Source: Oscillospiraceae bacterium
GTDB taxonomy: Bacteria > Bacillota > Clostridia > Oscillospirales > Oscillospiraceae
NCBI GenBank assembly: GCA_902795195.1
Contig: CADBKF010000014.1
Span: 1 to 54,460 of the forward strand
DNA: 54,460 bases
Direction of reading: 5' to 3'
A program made the position numbers and the translations under genes. Below the pieces are notes generated by a model. That model was not told where the DNA came from and made no database searches. It saw only the letters and a program-made list of their open reading frames with translations. Of the stretch, positions 1-7,974 are shown in pieces; the first letter of the stretch is position 1; every line of letters starts with the position of its first letter.

Positions 1-549
1 ATGGCAAGACCCTTCTATGAAAAACACGGCTACACAGTTTTCACGACGCTGAAAAAGGCAAACGGCTATATCAGTTATTCCCTGGTCAAATATCTTGACA
101 GGGAGACGCTGGAATATGTGCCGTCGGACAACAGCGGCGCGCGGTTCAGGGTCTCGCTCGGCAGCAGGGACGACGCGGACGTGATCGAAAACGGCATTCG
201 GACATACAGCGAAGCCTACGAGCCGGAATACGAGAGCGTTGATTTTTACAAGAAGCTTGTGGACAAAGACGGCAGGTTCATTGCCGGCGTGATCGCGGAC
301 GTGGACAAGGACGCCTACGGCTTTGTCGACGCGCTCTTTGTGGAGGAAGCGCTCCGACATCAGGGCCTGGGCACGTCTCTTTTGAAGGCGGCGGAGGACT
401 TCACAAGGGAAAACGGCGCTTCCATGATTTTGACGAATGCGGGCGACTGGAACGTCGATTTCTTCAAAAAGAACGGCTATCTTCTCAGAGGCGAGCTCAA
501 GGACGTTCCCAAAGGGCATGACTGCTATGAACTCTACAAAATGATTTGA
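1..549 (+). CDS. GNAT acetyltransferase, 5' end cut by window edge
   Basis: The C-terminal ~120 residues form a GNAT fold; the acetyl-CoA loop RHQGLGTSLL lies near residue 120 and the typical closing strand FFKKNGYLL near 155. The first ~30 residues (FYEKHGY...) resemble the tail of a second, preceding GNAT domain. The reading frame therefore probably began upstream, and the ATG at base 1 is likely an internal Met of a tandem-GNAT protein. GNAT enzymes transfer an acetyl group from acetyl-CoA to an amine; the substrate cannot be told from sequence. The following gene has its own promoter, so this gene appears to end its transcript. Confidence 0.75.
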   Translation: MARPFYEKHGYTVFTTLKKANGYISYSLVKYLDRETLEYVPSDNSGARFRVSLGSRDDADVIENGIRTYSEAYEPEYESVDFYKKLVDKDGRFIAGVIADVDKDAYGFVDALFVEEALRHQGLGTSLLKAAEDFTRENGASMILTNAGDWNVDFFKKNGYLLRGELKDVPKGHDCYELYKMI

Positions 550-586
550 AGCGTTGGAAACGGCAGCAATAATTAGTACACGCATC

Positions 587-614
587 TTGAAATTGTCCTC
601 TGTTCTGGTATAAT
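587..614 (+). promoter_or_regulatory. Sigma-A type promoter for the small membrane protein
   Basis: TTGAAA at 587-592 and TATAAT at 609-614 are separated by 16 bp, and TGG precedes the -10 (extended -10). It is the only good promoter before the gene at 810. Confidence 0.6.
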
Positions 615-644
615 AACAGCACTATTATCCATAGCAATTCCGAC

Positions 645-745
645 GTAGCGCGGGCAATTTGCCCGCAATTACGGCTGCCCGGTGCATATCGCGCAGGCAG
701 ATTGCCCGCGCTTCATTTCGTGCGGGCAGATTGCCCGCGCTACAT
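645..745. repeat. Three tandem GCGGGCA-nn-TTGCCCGC palindromic repeats
   Basis: Three imperfect copies of a short palindrome (GCGGGCAATTTGCCCGC and GCGGGCAGATTGCCCGC forms, the middle one degenerate), each followed by CAATTACGG, GCTTCATTTCG or GCTACATCG, lie in about 100 bp. They fall between the promoter at 587-614 and the gene at 810, so they would be in its 5' leader. They look like REP-type repeats. Confidence 0.7.
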
Positions 746-809
746 CGAAACAAATCAATTGAAAAGACAAAATTCGAGTCATACGTTACGCAGAAGGAGT
801 AGATGGCAG

Positions 810-1142
810 ATGCTGATGACGATACTTTCCATCCTCGCAAATATTTCGTATTTTGTTGTTCTGAATATGAACCTCTATACAGACCGGGCAATCATGCCGA
901 CCGGGGAGGTTCGGGAATGGCATCGCAGCCCGATCACAAGACTGAATCTGGCTGGTCAGTCATTCCTGATCTATCTGCAAATGGTTCTTGCCGCTGTCAG
1001 TATGCTAACAAGTATTCTGTTTCTGTTTGGAGTTCGCAGCAAAACGCTCCGGACAATACAGCTGGTCAGCGTAATCGGATCTACAATCGTGTTTATTCTC
1101 ATCATGATTGTAACCTCGAATTCGCATGTCAATTATGCATAA
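810..1142 (+). CDS. Small three-helix membrane protein, unknown function
   Basis: The 110-residue product has three hydrophobic segments: about residues 3-20, 49-72 and 84-103. A short charged loop containing RAIMPTGEVREWHRS follows the first. I do not recognise the family. The start at 810 was chosen because AGGAG at 795-799 sits 10 nt upstream; the ATG at 803 is in another frame and too close. The gene is less GC-rich than its neighbours, and its stop codon lies inside the left arm of a perfect 27-bp palindrome. It is preceded by palindromic repeats and followed by what looks like a decayed gene end, which suggests a recently rearranged patch. Confidence 0.6.
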   Translation: MLMTILSILANISYFVVLNMNLYTDRAIMPTGEVREWHRSPITRLNLAGQSFLIYLQMVLAAVSMLTSILFLFGVRSKTLRTIQLVSVIGSTIVFILIMIVTSNSHVNYA

Positions 1143-1194
1143 TACTGAACTGCAATAAAACGATTGAATCGTTTTATTGCAGTTCAGTATTATG
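1138..1194. repeat. 27-bp perfect inverted repeat with 3-nt loop
   Basis: Bases 1138-1164 are the exact reverse complement of 1168-1194, with a TGA loop. The stem is AT-rich and no T-run follows on either side, so a simple intrinsic terminator is not the obvious reading. The left arm contains the stop codon of the preceding gene. Confidence 0.9.
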
Positions 1195-1202
1195 ACCGCC
1201 CG

Positions 1203-1256
1203 ATGAAATATCGAAATCTGATCGATGCGATCGAACAGCTCAAAAGCAATTCATGA
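1203..1256 (+). pseudogene. Possible C-terminal remnant of a lost gene
   Basis: A short frame reads MKYRNLIDAIEQLKSNS and stops. The same frame stays open leftwards through the palindrome (...YYDRPMKYR...). No ribosome site precedes the ATG. It looks more like the tail of a decayed gene than a functional peptide. Confidence 0.3.
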
Positions 1257-1267
1257 CTGAGGACAAC

Positions 1268-1308
1268 AAAAAGCGCTTTCTCGAACGGGTTTTCGAGAAA
1301 GCGTTTTT
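1268..1308. terminator. Bidirectional intrinsic terminator
   Basis: A 12-bp stem (CGCTTTCTCGAA with TTCGAGAAAGCG) is flanked by AAAAA on the left and TTTTT on the right. It can therefore end transcripts from both strands. It lies just past the phoR stop codon. Confidence 0.8.
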
Positions 1309-1316
1309 CTTGTTTG

Positions 1317-2954
1317 TCAGGCTTCTCTCCGGAAGCGGAGCGACACGGTCGTTCCGACGTCCGGGGTACTCTGCAGGGACAGCTCAGCCTGGTGGTACTG
1401 CGCGCCGTGCTTGACGATGGAGAGGCCCAGGCCGGTGCCGCCGATCTGCTTGGAGTGGCTCTTGTCCACGCGGTAGAAGCGCTCGAACACACGCTCCTGC
1501 GCCGCTTCCGGAATGCCGATGCCGGTGTCGGAAACCGCGAGGACGGGCTGGCCGTTCTCCTGCGTGACCGAAACGGTGACGCTTCCGCCGGGGCGGTTGT
1601 ATTTGATCGCGTTGTCCACCAGGTTGTAGACCATTTCATGCAACAGCTGCCACACGCCGGTGATGGTGGTGCTTTCCCCTTTCAGCTGCAGCGTCACGTT
1701 CTGCTTTTCGGCGGTCTTCTGCAGGCTGTCGAGCACGTCGCGGCTGAGGTCCAGCAGATCCAACGGCTCCATCGGCGGCAGCTGCGCGTTCTCATCGAGC
1801 TTTGAAAGCTTGATAATGTCATCGACCAGAGCGATCATGCGCTGGGCCTCTCGGTGGATGTTTTCGGAAAAGTCCACCACGGTCTCAGGCGGCACGGTTC
1901 CCTGCTCCATGAGCTCGGCAAAGCCGGAAATGGAGGTCAACGGCGTCTTGAGCTCGTGCGAGACATTGGCGGAAAACTCCCGCCGCAGCTGCTCGCGCTG
2001 CTCGCGCTCGGTCACGTCCATCCACAGAAGGACCGCGCCGGCCAGATGCTTTCTGGAATAGACGGGGCTGGCGATCAGCTGCCAGCTTCGGCCGTCCTGC
2101 ACAAACACAGCCGATGCGCGCTCCCCTGCCAGCGCGCTTGCGGCGGCCTCTTTTGTGTGCTCGTCCGCGCGATCGAGCAGATTGTCCTCCGGCTGAATGT
2201 GCAGAAGCTGCTGGGCTGCGGCGTTCGCGCTTCGCACGGTACCGTTCAGATTCAGAAGCAGAAAGCCCTCGCGCATATTGTCCGTCAGCGCAGAGAACTC
2301 CTTCTGGCGCAGATGGAGGATCTCCAGCTGCTCGTCGATCGTCAGGCGCTGCTCCTGCAGACGCGCCACGAGCGGGTCCAGCTCCGGGTAGTTTTTGATC
2401 CGCTCCGGCCGGTCAAGGTCCAGCTCGTTGATCGGCTGGATGATCTGCCTGGCCGCCCGCAAGGACAGCACGCCCGAGAGCGTCAGCACCAACACAAAGA
2501 CCCAGAGCACCGGGCTCACGGTGATGAGCGCCGCGCGCACCGCGCTGATGGGCAGAGAGAGCCGGACGATGCTGCCGTCCTCGAGGCGCTGGGCATAGTA
2601 CAGCGTCGTCACGCCCTCGCTGCCGGAGATCCGTTTTGCGCTGCCGCTGCCCTGTGCCAGCGCGGCGCGCACCTCGGCCAGCTCGCCCTGATTCGGCAGA
2701 TTCTCGTTCTGCGAGTCATAGAGCACATTGCCCTCGGCGTCCATCCAGGTGACGCGCGTCTCGGGCTGCAGCTGCTCTAAATAACGCGCCCCGCCGATGT
2801 TCAGGCCCTGGGCCACGTAGGCGGTATCCTGCTGCAGCGTCTGGGCGGCCTCGTCCAGGTTCTGCCGGTATTGTAGCCCGAAGAACAGCCCGGTGCAGAG
2901 CACCAGCGCCAGGATCCCACACAAAAATGAATAGCGAAATATTTTTCCGGTCAT
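1317..2954 (-). CDS. phoR: PhoR-type sensor histidine kinase
   Basis: The 545-residue membrane kinase has a first TM helix near 8-27, an extracellular sensor of ~110 residues, a second TM near 140-160, a PAS-like segment, a HisKA domain with H-box SHELKTPLT, and an HATPase with N-box DNAIKYN, DTGIGIP and GGTGLGLS. It should autophosphorylate on the H-box His and pass phosphate to the response regulator encoded 48 bp upstream. Size, architecture and the neighbouring phosphate transporter support PhoR rather than another family member. A CTCCT complement (AGGAG) precedes the ATG. It ends at the terminator at 1268-1308. Confidence 0.88.
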   Translation of the reverse strand: MTGKIFRYSFLCGILALVLCTGLFFGLQYRQNLDEAAQTLQQDTAYVAQGLNIGGARYLEQLQPETRVTWMDAEGNVLYDSQNENLPNQGELAEVRAALAQGSGSAKRISGSEGVTTLYYAQRLEDGSIVRLSLPISAVRAALITVSPVLWVFVLVLTLSGVLSLRAARQIIQPINELDLDRPERIKNYPELDPLVARLQEQRLTIDEQLEILHLRQKEFSALTDNMREGFLLLNLNGTVRSANAAAQQLLHIQPEDNLLDRADEHTKEAAASALAGERASAVFVQDGRSWQLIASPVYSRKHLAGAVLLWMDVTEREQREQLRREFSANVSHELKTPLTSISGFAELMEQGTVPPETVVDFSENIHREAQRMIALVDDIIKLSKLDENAQLPPMEPLDLLDLSRDVLDSLQKTAEKQNVTLQLKGESTTITGVWQLLHEMVYNLVDNAIKYNRPGGSVTVSVTQENGQPVLAVSDTGIGIPEAAQERVFERFYRVDKSHSKQIGGTGLGLSIVKHGAQYHQAELSLQSTPDVGTTVSLRFRREA

Positions 2955-3002
2955 GATTTCTCCTTTAGAAAGCTTTTGAGTTGCCTCAGCAAATCGAAAA
3001 CC

Positions 3003-3680
3003 CTATCTCTCTTCCTCCCGGATCCGGTAGCCGACGCCGCGGACGGTTTCGATCAGGCTGCCGGCCTTTCCCAGCTTGGCGCGCAGCGTCCGGATGTGGA
3101 CATCCAGCGTGCGGTTTTCGCGCTCAGCAGCCAGATCCCAGACCTTGTCCATCAGCACCGGCCGCGTTAGCACTGCGCCCTTGGCCTCAAGAAGAAGCTG
3201 CAAAAGCCGAAATTCCTTATAGGTCAGGGAGATTCTCTCGCCGTCCACCGTGACCTGGTGCCGCGCGGGGCACACCCAGAGGCTGCCCAGACGATACTCC
3301 GTCTCCGGTGTGTCCGCCTTGGCGCGGCGCAGCACCGCCCGCACCCGGGCGGTCAGTTCCATCATACCGAAGGGCTTGGAGATATAGTCGTCCGCGCCCA
3401 GATCCAGACCGTAGGCGCGATCGTATTCGGTGTTTTTTGCGGTTAACATAATAACAGGCAGCGTCCGGGTGGCCGCATCTGCGCGCAGCTTGCTCAGAAC
3501 CGAAAGCCCGTCCTCCTGCGGCAGCATAATGTCCAGCAGCACCAGCTCGGGCAGCTTGACCCGCATGGCCTGCCAGAACTCCGTCGGCAGCGCAAAGCCC
3601 TGCGCCTCGTAGCCCTGGCTCTGCAGCGCATAGACCACCAGCTTGCGGATGCTGTCGTCGTCCTCCAATAAATAGATCAT
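3003..3680 (-). CDS. phoB: PhoB/PhoP-type response regulator
   Basis: The 225-residue product has an OmpR-family architecture. The receiver domain contains the acidic pocket EDDD near residue 6 and the phosphoacceptor in LLDIMLP near residue 51, followed by a C-terminal winged helix (LDVHIRTLRAKLG, GVGYRI). The start at MIYLLEDD was preferred to the longer frame because AGGTG lies just upstream and receiver domains begin this way. It is the first gene of a phoB-phoR operon and diverges from the Na/Pi cotransporter, so control of phosphate uptake is the likely role. Confidence 0.88.
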   Translation of the reverse strand: MIYLLEDDDSIRKLVVYALQSQGYEAQGFALPTEFWQAMRVKLPELVLLDIMLPQEDGLSVLSKLRADAATRTLPVIMLTAKNTEYDRAYGLDLGADDYISKPFGMMELTARVRAVLRRAKADTPETEYRLGSLWVCPARHQVTVDGERISLTYKEFRLLQLLLEAKGAVLTRPVLMDKVWDLAAERENRTLDVHIRTLRAKLGKAGSLIETVRGVGYRIREEER

Positions 3681-3698
3681 GGTCTCACCTCGCGCAAG

Positions 3699-3704
3699 AG
3701 TATA
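3699..3704 (-). promoter_or_regulatory. -10 element of phoBR
   Basis: On the minus strand TGCTATACT gives an extended -10. No good -35 is seen, which fits activator dependence; the TTAAC repeats lie 40-60 bp further upstream. Confidence 0.5.
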
Positions 3705-3742
3705 GCACATTCCGCCCGGAAAGGCCAGCATGCCCGTAAAAA

Positions 3743-3783
3743 TTTAACACAGATTTAACGCAATGCAGGTCGACAAATTAACC
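3743..3783. promoter_or_regulatory. PhoP-box-like TTAAC direct repeats
   Basis: TTTAACAC at 3743 and TTTAACGC at 3754 are direct repeats with an 11-bp period, and a third TTAACC lies at 3778. Bacillus PhoP recognises TTAACA-type repeats at about 11-bp spacing, so this is a plausible site for the adjacent PhoB acting on both divergent transcripts. Confidence 0.55.
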
Positions 3784-3798
3784 TTGATCGGGTATCAT
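3770..3798 (+). promoter_or_regulatory. Promoter of Na/Pi cotransporter gene
   Basis: TCGACA at 3770-3775 and TATCAT at 3793-3798 are 17 bp apart. The promoter overlaps the third TTAAC repeat. Confidence 0.55.
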
Positions 3799-3820
3799 AG
3801 GGAAAGAAAGAGGTGAAATT

Positions 3821-5569
3821 ATGGGTATTTCTGATATGATCGCCCTGCTCAGCGGCATTGCGCTGTTCTTATTCGGCATGGGCCTGATGGGCGACGGACT
3901 GAAAAAGGTCGCAGGCAGCCGTCTGGAGCTGATCCTGTACCGGCTTTCCAACACCCCCCTCAAGGGCGTCCTTCTGGGTACCGGCGTGACCGCTGTGATC
4001 CAGTCCTCCTGCGCAACCTCCGTGATGGTGGTCGGCTTTGTAAACGCCGGCATGATGAAGCTCAAGCAGGCGATCGGCGTCATTCTCGGCGCGATCCTCG
4101 GCACCAGCATCACCGGCTGGGTCATCAGCCTGAGCTATATTGAGGGCGGCTCCGGCATCGGTCAGCTGCTTTCCACGTCAACGCTGACCGGACTTGCAGC
4201 CGTCATCGGCATCCTGCTGCGGACGTTCTCCAAGAAGGCGACCAAGCAGCACGTGGGCGATATTCTCATGGGCTTTGCCGTTTTGATGTTCGGCATGAGC
4301 ACGATGAGCGGCGCGGTCTCCGGTCTGGGCGAGCAGGCCTGGTTTGTCGGCACGCTGCAGTCTCTGTCCAATCCCCTGCTCGGCATTCTCGTTGGCGCGG
4401 CCTTCACGGCGCTTCTGCAGTCTGCCTCTGCGGCTGTCGGTATTGTGCAGGCGCTCTCCGTCACCGGCGCGATGCGCTTTGACGCAGCCCTGCCGCTTCT
4501 GATGGGCATTGCCATCGGCGCTGCATTCCCGGTGCTGCTCTCGGCGCTCGGCGCCAAGGCTGACGGCAAGCGCACGGCACTGGTCTATCTGGTCTCCGAG
4601 GTGATCAGCGTGCTGATCTGCGCAGCGCTGTTCTATCTTGCCGACACGATCTTCCGCTTCTCCTTCACCCAGACCGTGATGAATCCCTTCTCTCTGGCCT
4701 TCGTCAACACCGTGCTGCGTCTTGCCATGGTGCTTCTGCTGCTGCCGTTTACCGACGTGCTCGAGGCGCTGGTCAAGCTGCTGGTGCCGGAAAAGCAGGA
4801 CGAGGCGCCGCTTGCGCTCCGTCTCGAGGAACGCTTCCTCACCCACCCCTCGCTTGCCATTGAGCAGAGCCGTCTGACGATCAACGACATGGCCGAGTGC
4901 GCAAAGGAAGCGCTGGGCGAGGCCCTTGCGCTGCTGGTGCGATACACAGAGACGACCTTCACCCGCGTCGAGCAGCTGGAAAGCGATGCCGACCGCTACG
5001 AGGATGCGCTTGGCTCCTATCTGGTCAAGCTGACCGGCCGTGAGATGAGCGATCAGCAGAACGAGGATGTGTCAAAGTTCCTGCATACGCTCACCGACCT
5101 CGAGCGTATCTCCGACCACGCGCTCAACATTGCCCAGAGTGCAAAGGAACTGAACGAAAAGCAGCTCCAGTTCTCCGACGACGCGCAGCGTGAGCTTTCT
5201 GTCGTCTGCCGCGCGGTGCGGGAGGTCGTTCGACTGACCGTACAGGCCTTCACCGAAAACGATCTGACGCTGGCCGTTCAGGTCGAGCCTCTGGAGGAGC
5301 TGATCGATCAGCTGGTGGACAAGGTCAAGCGCCACCACATCGACCGCCTGCAAAAGGGCCAGTGCACGATCCAGCAGGGCTTTGTGCTCAACGATCTGCT
5401 GACCTCGCTCGAGCGCGTCGGCGACCACTGCTCCAATGTGGCCGTCGACATGATCGAGCTTGCAGAGGACGATTTCGCGACCCATGAATATATGAGCCGC
5501 CTCAAGGACAAGAAGTCTCCGGAATTTCTCGAAGCGCTTGACACCTACCGCGCGAGGTTCTCGCTGTGA
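3821..5569 (+). CDS. Na/Pi cotransporter family protein with PhoU-like tail
   Basis: The 582-residue product has two inverted Na/Pi-cotransporter repeats. Each carries the substrate-site signature: QSSCATSVMVVGF near residue 67 and LLQSASAAVG near residue 195. About eight TM helices fill residues 5-315. The cytosolic C-terminal half (about 345-560) is helical and PhoU-like, with its own repeat around LERISDHALNIA and LERVGDHCSNVA. It should import inorganic phosphate with Na+. GAGGTG precedes the ATG. The position opposite phoBR, with Pho-box-like repeats between, supports phosphate control. Confidence 0.88.
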   Translation: MGISDMIALLSGIALFLFGMGLMGDGLKKVAGSRLELILYRLSNTPLKGVLLGTGVTAVIQSSCATSVMVVGFVNAGMMKLKQAIGVILGAILGTSITGWVISLSYIEGGSGIGQLLSTSTLTGLAAVIGILLRTFSKKATKQHVGDILMGFAVLMFGMSTMSGAVSGLGEQAWFVGTLQSLSNPLLGILVGAAFTALLQSASAAVGIVQALSVTGAMRFDAALPLLMGIAIGAAFPVLLSALGAKADGKRTALVYLVSEVISVLICAALFYLADTIFRFSFTQTVMNPFSLAFVNTVLRLAMVLLLLPFTDVLEALVKLLVPEKQDEAPLALRLEERFLTHPSLAIEQSRLTINDMAECAKEALGEALALLVRYTETTFTRVEQLESDADRYEDALGSYLVKLTGREMSDQQNEDVSKFLHTLTDLERISDHALNIAQSAKELNEKQLQFSDDAQRELSVVCRAVREVVRLTVQAFTENDLTLAVQVEPLEELIDQLVDKVKRHHIDRLQKGQCTIQQGFVLNDLLTSLERVGDHCSNVAVDMIELAEDDFATHEYMSRLKDKKSPEFLEALDTYRARFSL

Positions 5570-6147
5570 AACGAATTTTGCTCTGTTGGGTGCTGCCGCT
5601 GACGCTGCTGGCCGTTCTGTTCGGCTTCATTGCGCTGCGCTCCGCCCCGGAGGAGAACCCGTCTGCCCTGTCCGTCGTCATGCTCTGCGAGGAGGAGGGC
5701 GACGCGCTGCTGCTGCGCAGCGAGGGAGAGACCTGGGTGCTGGTCGACAGTGAGCAGACCGACGAGGCGCGGCTGTCCCGGCACCTGGATGAGATCGGCG
5801 TCGACCAGATCGACCTTCTGTGCTATACCGGTGATGCTGCGACCCTCGCCCCGATCACCAGCGCGTTTGAAGTAAGGAAGGCCGTGACGGTGGAGGCGCA
5901 CAGCGCGCCGCTCCGACTGGGTGACACCCATCTCCACCTTGCCGATGCCCCGGACGGTCCTCTGACGCTGACCGTCAGGCGCGGCGCTCACGACATTGTA
6001 TTCCTGCTGGCGGAGGACAGCAACACAATTCGGGTTTCCTCTGCTGAAGGCGTTGAAACGATCGAGGCAGACGAGCACAGCGTCTCGATCCTGCTCGATG
6101 AAAACGGCGTTTCCTACCGCCCCGACTTCTCCGCCTGGTACTATTGA
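5566..6147 (+). CDS. Membrane-anchored protein resembling a degenerate ComEC-type beta-lactamase domain
   Basis: The GTG start overlaps the preceding stop (GTGA), so translation is probably coupled. The 193-residue product has an N-terminal anchor (about 3-24) and an exported domain. Its order of strands (EEEGDALLLRSEGETWVLVDS ~ 40-62, then a helix, then IDLLCYTGDAATLAPI ~ 82-97) follows the ComEC/metallo-beta-lactamase pattern. The HxHxDH metal motif expected after that strand is absent, so a catalytic role is unlikely. The relation to ComEC is my inference from motif order; the function is unknown. Confidence 0.5.
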   Translation: MKRILLCWVLPLTLLAVLFGFIALRSAPEENPSALSVVMLCEEEGDALLLRSEGETWVLVDSEQTDEARLSRHLDEIGVDQIDLLCYTGDAATLAPITSAFEVRKAVTVEAHSAPLRLGDTHLHLADAPDGPLTLTVRRGAHDIVFLLAEDSNTIRVSSAEGVETIEADEHSVSILLDENGVSYRPDFSAWYY

Positions 6148-6156
6148 AGCAGAACC

Positions 6157-6483
6157 ATGAAGAAGATACGCATTACCGTCATGCGGATGGCGCGCTACGA
6201 CGATCTGATTTCTGAATTTGAAAATCCCATCGAGCATGCATGTGATCTCAAGCCCGGACAGACCTGGATCGCCGACGGCTGGACACGGCCGGAGGGCTTC
6301 TGCCTCAGCGCATGGGACACGCTCTCTCCGTTCGTGCTCGCGCTGGCCCACGGCGGCGAAAACTTCTACGACGGCTGGATGAAGAATCCGAAATCGGCCA
6401 TGCTCAGCTGTAACGACGGCTTCCGCCCGGTCAGCTTCCTGGTGGAGGCCCTGGATGAGGAGGTAAGCAATGACAACACTTGA
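6157..6483 (+). CDS. TIGR04076 family protein
   Basis: The 108-residue product has the hallmarks of the TIGR04076 family of small anaerobe proteins: an early basic strand (KKIRITVMR), a conserved C-D-L-K-P-G-Q segment near residue 30, a mid WDTLSPFVLAL segment, and a closing CNDGFRPVSFLVE. The function of the family is not established. It starts 9 bp after the previous gene and its end overlaps the next by 14 bp, so it sits in one transcript with both. Confidence 0.7.
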   Translation: MKKIRITVMRMARYDDLISEFENPIEHACDLKPGQTWIADGWTRPEGFCLSAWDTLSPFVLALAHGGENFYDGWMKNPKSAMLSCNDGFRPVSFLVEALDEEVSNDNT

Positions 6484-6997
6484 AATCCTGGTGGCGCGCT
6501 TTCGCGCCCACCCCGAGCGACACGACGGGCTCTCCTGGGCGCTGGTTGAACAGCGACTGGCCGCGCAGCCCGACGCGCTTGAAGCACTAGGTCGGATGGA
6601 GCAGACCGGCGGCGAGCCGGATGTGATCGGTACCGACCCGGAGAGCGGGAGACTCATCTTCTGCGACTGCTCCAAAGAGACGCCTGCCGGCCGCCGAAGC
6701 CTGTGCTATGACGATGAGGCGCTCCGAAAGCGCACAAAAAATCCGCCCGCCGGCAGCGCGGCCGGACAGGCGGAGGCAATGGGCGTTCAACTGATGCCCG
6801 AGGCGATCTACCGCAGACTGCAGGAGCTGGGCGAGTTCGACCTCAAAACCTCCAGCTGGATCGAGACGCCCGCAGAGCAGCGGGCGTTGGGCGGCGCACT
6901 CTTCTGCGAGCGGCGCTACGGCCGGGTCTTCACCTTCCACAACGGCGCAGACTCCTACTATTCGGTCCGCGGCTGGCGCGGAGTCCTGTTCGTGTAA
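6470..6997 (+). CDS. DUF4256 family protein
   Basis: The 175-residue product matches the DUF4256 pattern throughout: MEQTGGEPDVIG near 43, FCDCSKETPAGRRSLCYD near 65, FDLKTSSWIETP near 125 and a C-terminal HNGADSYYSVRGWRG. Its full length agrees with the family. The molecular function is unknown. GAGGAGG lies 6 nt before the ATG, which decides the start inside the end of the TIGR04076 gene. Confidence 0.8.
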   Translation: MTTLEILVARFRAHPERHDGLSWALVEQRLAAQPDALEALGRMEQTGGEPDVIGTDPESGRLIFCDCSKETPAGRRSLCYDDEALRKRTKNPPAGSAAGQAEAMGVQLMPEAIYRRLQELGEFDLKTSSWIETPAEQRALGGALFCERRYGRVFTFHNGADSYYSVRGWRGVLFV

Positions 6998-7005
6998 AAA
7001 AGAAA

Positions 7006-7102
7006 GGCCTGTTGCAAAATGCTCTGTCATTTCGAGCGAAGCGAGAAATCCGTTCCTATTTCACGCTTTTTCACGTGAAAAGTACGGATTTCTCGGTCGC
7101 AA
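7006..7102. repeat. 97-bp dispersed repeat, copy A
   Basis: It is nearly identical to 26502-26599. It carries a 12-bp stem (CGAGAAATCCGT at 7042-7053, ACGGATTTCTCG at 7084-7095) around the palindrome TTTTCACGTGAAAA. It lies between convergent genes. Confidence 0.9.
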
Positions 7103-7106
7103 GCTT

Positions 7107-7952
7107 TCAAACCGGCAGAGCTAACAGTCTCGCGGCGTTGCCGCCCAGGATGGCGGTCTTCTGCGCCTCCGGCAGCTCAAGCGCCTGCATCCAGGCCAGA
7201 CTTTGCCGCTGATCGGACCAGGGACTGTCGGTGCCAAAGAGGATACGATCAGCACCAAACAGCCGGACCATCCGCAAAAAAGCGGCTTCCTCCAGCAGCG
7301 GCAGCGGCGCGCCGGCGTATTGTCCCGTCGGCAGCGTGGGGATCGTGCCGCAGGAGAACGCTGTATCTAGATAAACCGAGGTCTCGGGCAGAAGCGCCTC
7401 CACCCGGTCCCAGTTTTTCCAGCCGCCCATATGCGCCAGCACCAGCTTCACCGGTCCCACCTGACGGACGGCGCGCTGGATCATCTCCGGGCTGCAGCGG
7501 ACCTGCCCGGGAAAGCCGACGTCCAGGCCCGCGTGGGTCACCACGACCAGGCCCAGCTCCCCTGCCCGATCCAGAATTCTCAGATAGCGGGGATCGTCAA
7601 AGTCAGTGTTCTGGAAGAACGGATGCAGCTTCACACCGCGCAAGCCCAGCGCCTGCACGCGGGCAAGCTCCTGCTTCCAGTCCGGGCAGTCCGGGTGGAT
7701 CGCGCCGAAGCTCAGAAGTCTTCCCATTCCGTTTTGCGATGCTGCCGTGTTGTTGATGCGGCTGCAGTGCTTTGGATTCGTTGCAACCGGGAGCAGCAGC
7801 GCCCGGTCCATGCCGGCGCGCTCGAGCGAAGCACTCAGAGCTTCCACCGTCCCGTCGGTATACGGCGGCACCCCGGCGCTCTCCTGCAGGCCGCCGACCG
7901 CACGGGCGGCGATGGCCGCGGGAAAGGTATGCACATGAAAATCAATGATCAT
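7107..7952 (-). CDS. Amidohydrolase family 2 metal-dependent hydrolase
   Basis: The 281-residue product is a TIM-barrel amidohydrolase. It shows HVH at residues 5-7, GVKLHPFFQ (~112), VVVTHAGLD with a metal His (~140), LAHMGG with a further His (~175) and the catalytic Asp in FGTDSPWS (~240). The family includes decarboxylases and lactonases that act on small carboxylates; the substrate here is unknown. The start MIIDFH was preferred because GAGGG precedes it and the HxH strand must be near the N-terminus. It stands alone on its strand, flanked by a terminator and repeat copy A. Confidence 0.8.
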   Translation of the reverse strand: MIIDFHVHTFPAAIAARAVGGLQESAGVPPYTDGTVEALSASLERAGMDRALLLPVATNPKHCSRINNTAASQNGMGRLLSFGAIHPDCPDWKQELARVQALGLRGVKLHPFFQNTDFDDPRYLRILDRAGELGLVVVTHAGLDVGFPGQVRCSPEMIQRAVRQVGPVKLVLAHMGGWKNWDRVEALLPETSVYLDTAFSCGTIPTLPTGQYAGAPLPLLEEAAFLRMVRLFGADRILFGTDSPWSDQRQSLAWMQALELPEAQKTAILGGNAARLLALPV

Positions 7953-7974
7953 TTTCGTACCCTCAAAACAGAAA

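Noticed and set aside
645..745. CRISPR array
   Set aside because: Only three short degenerate palindromic copies, no regular 30-40-bp spacers and no cas genes.
803..1195. Alternative frame starting at ATG 803
   Set aside because: AGGAG is only 3 nt from that ATG. The product has no membrane or domain features, while the overlapping frame from 810 gives a coherent three-helix membrane protein.
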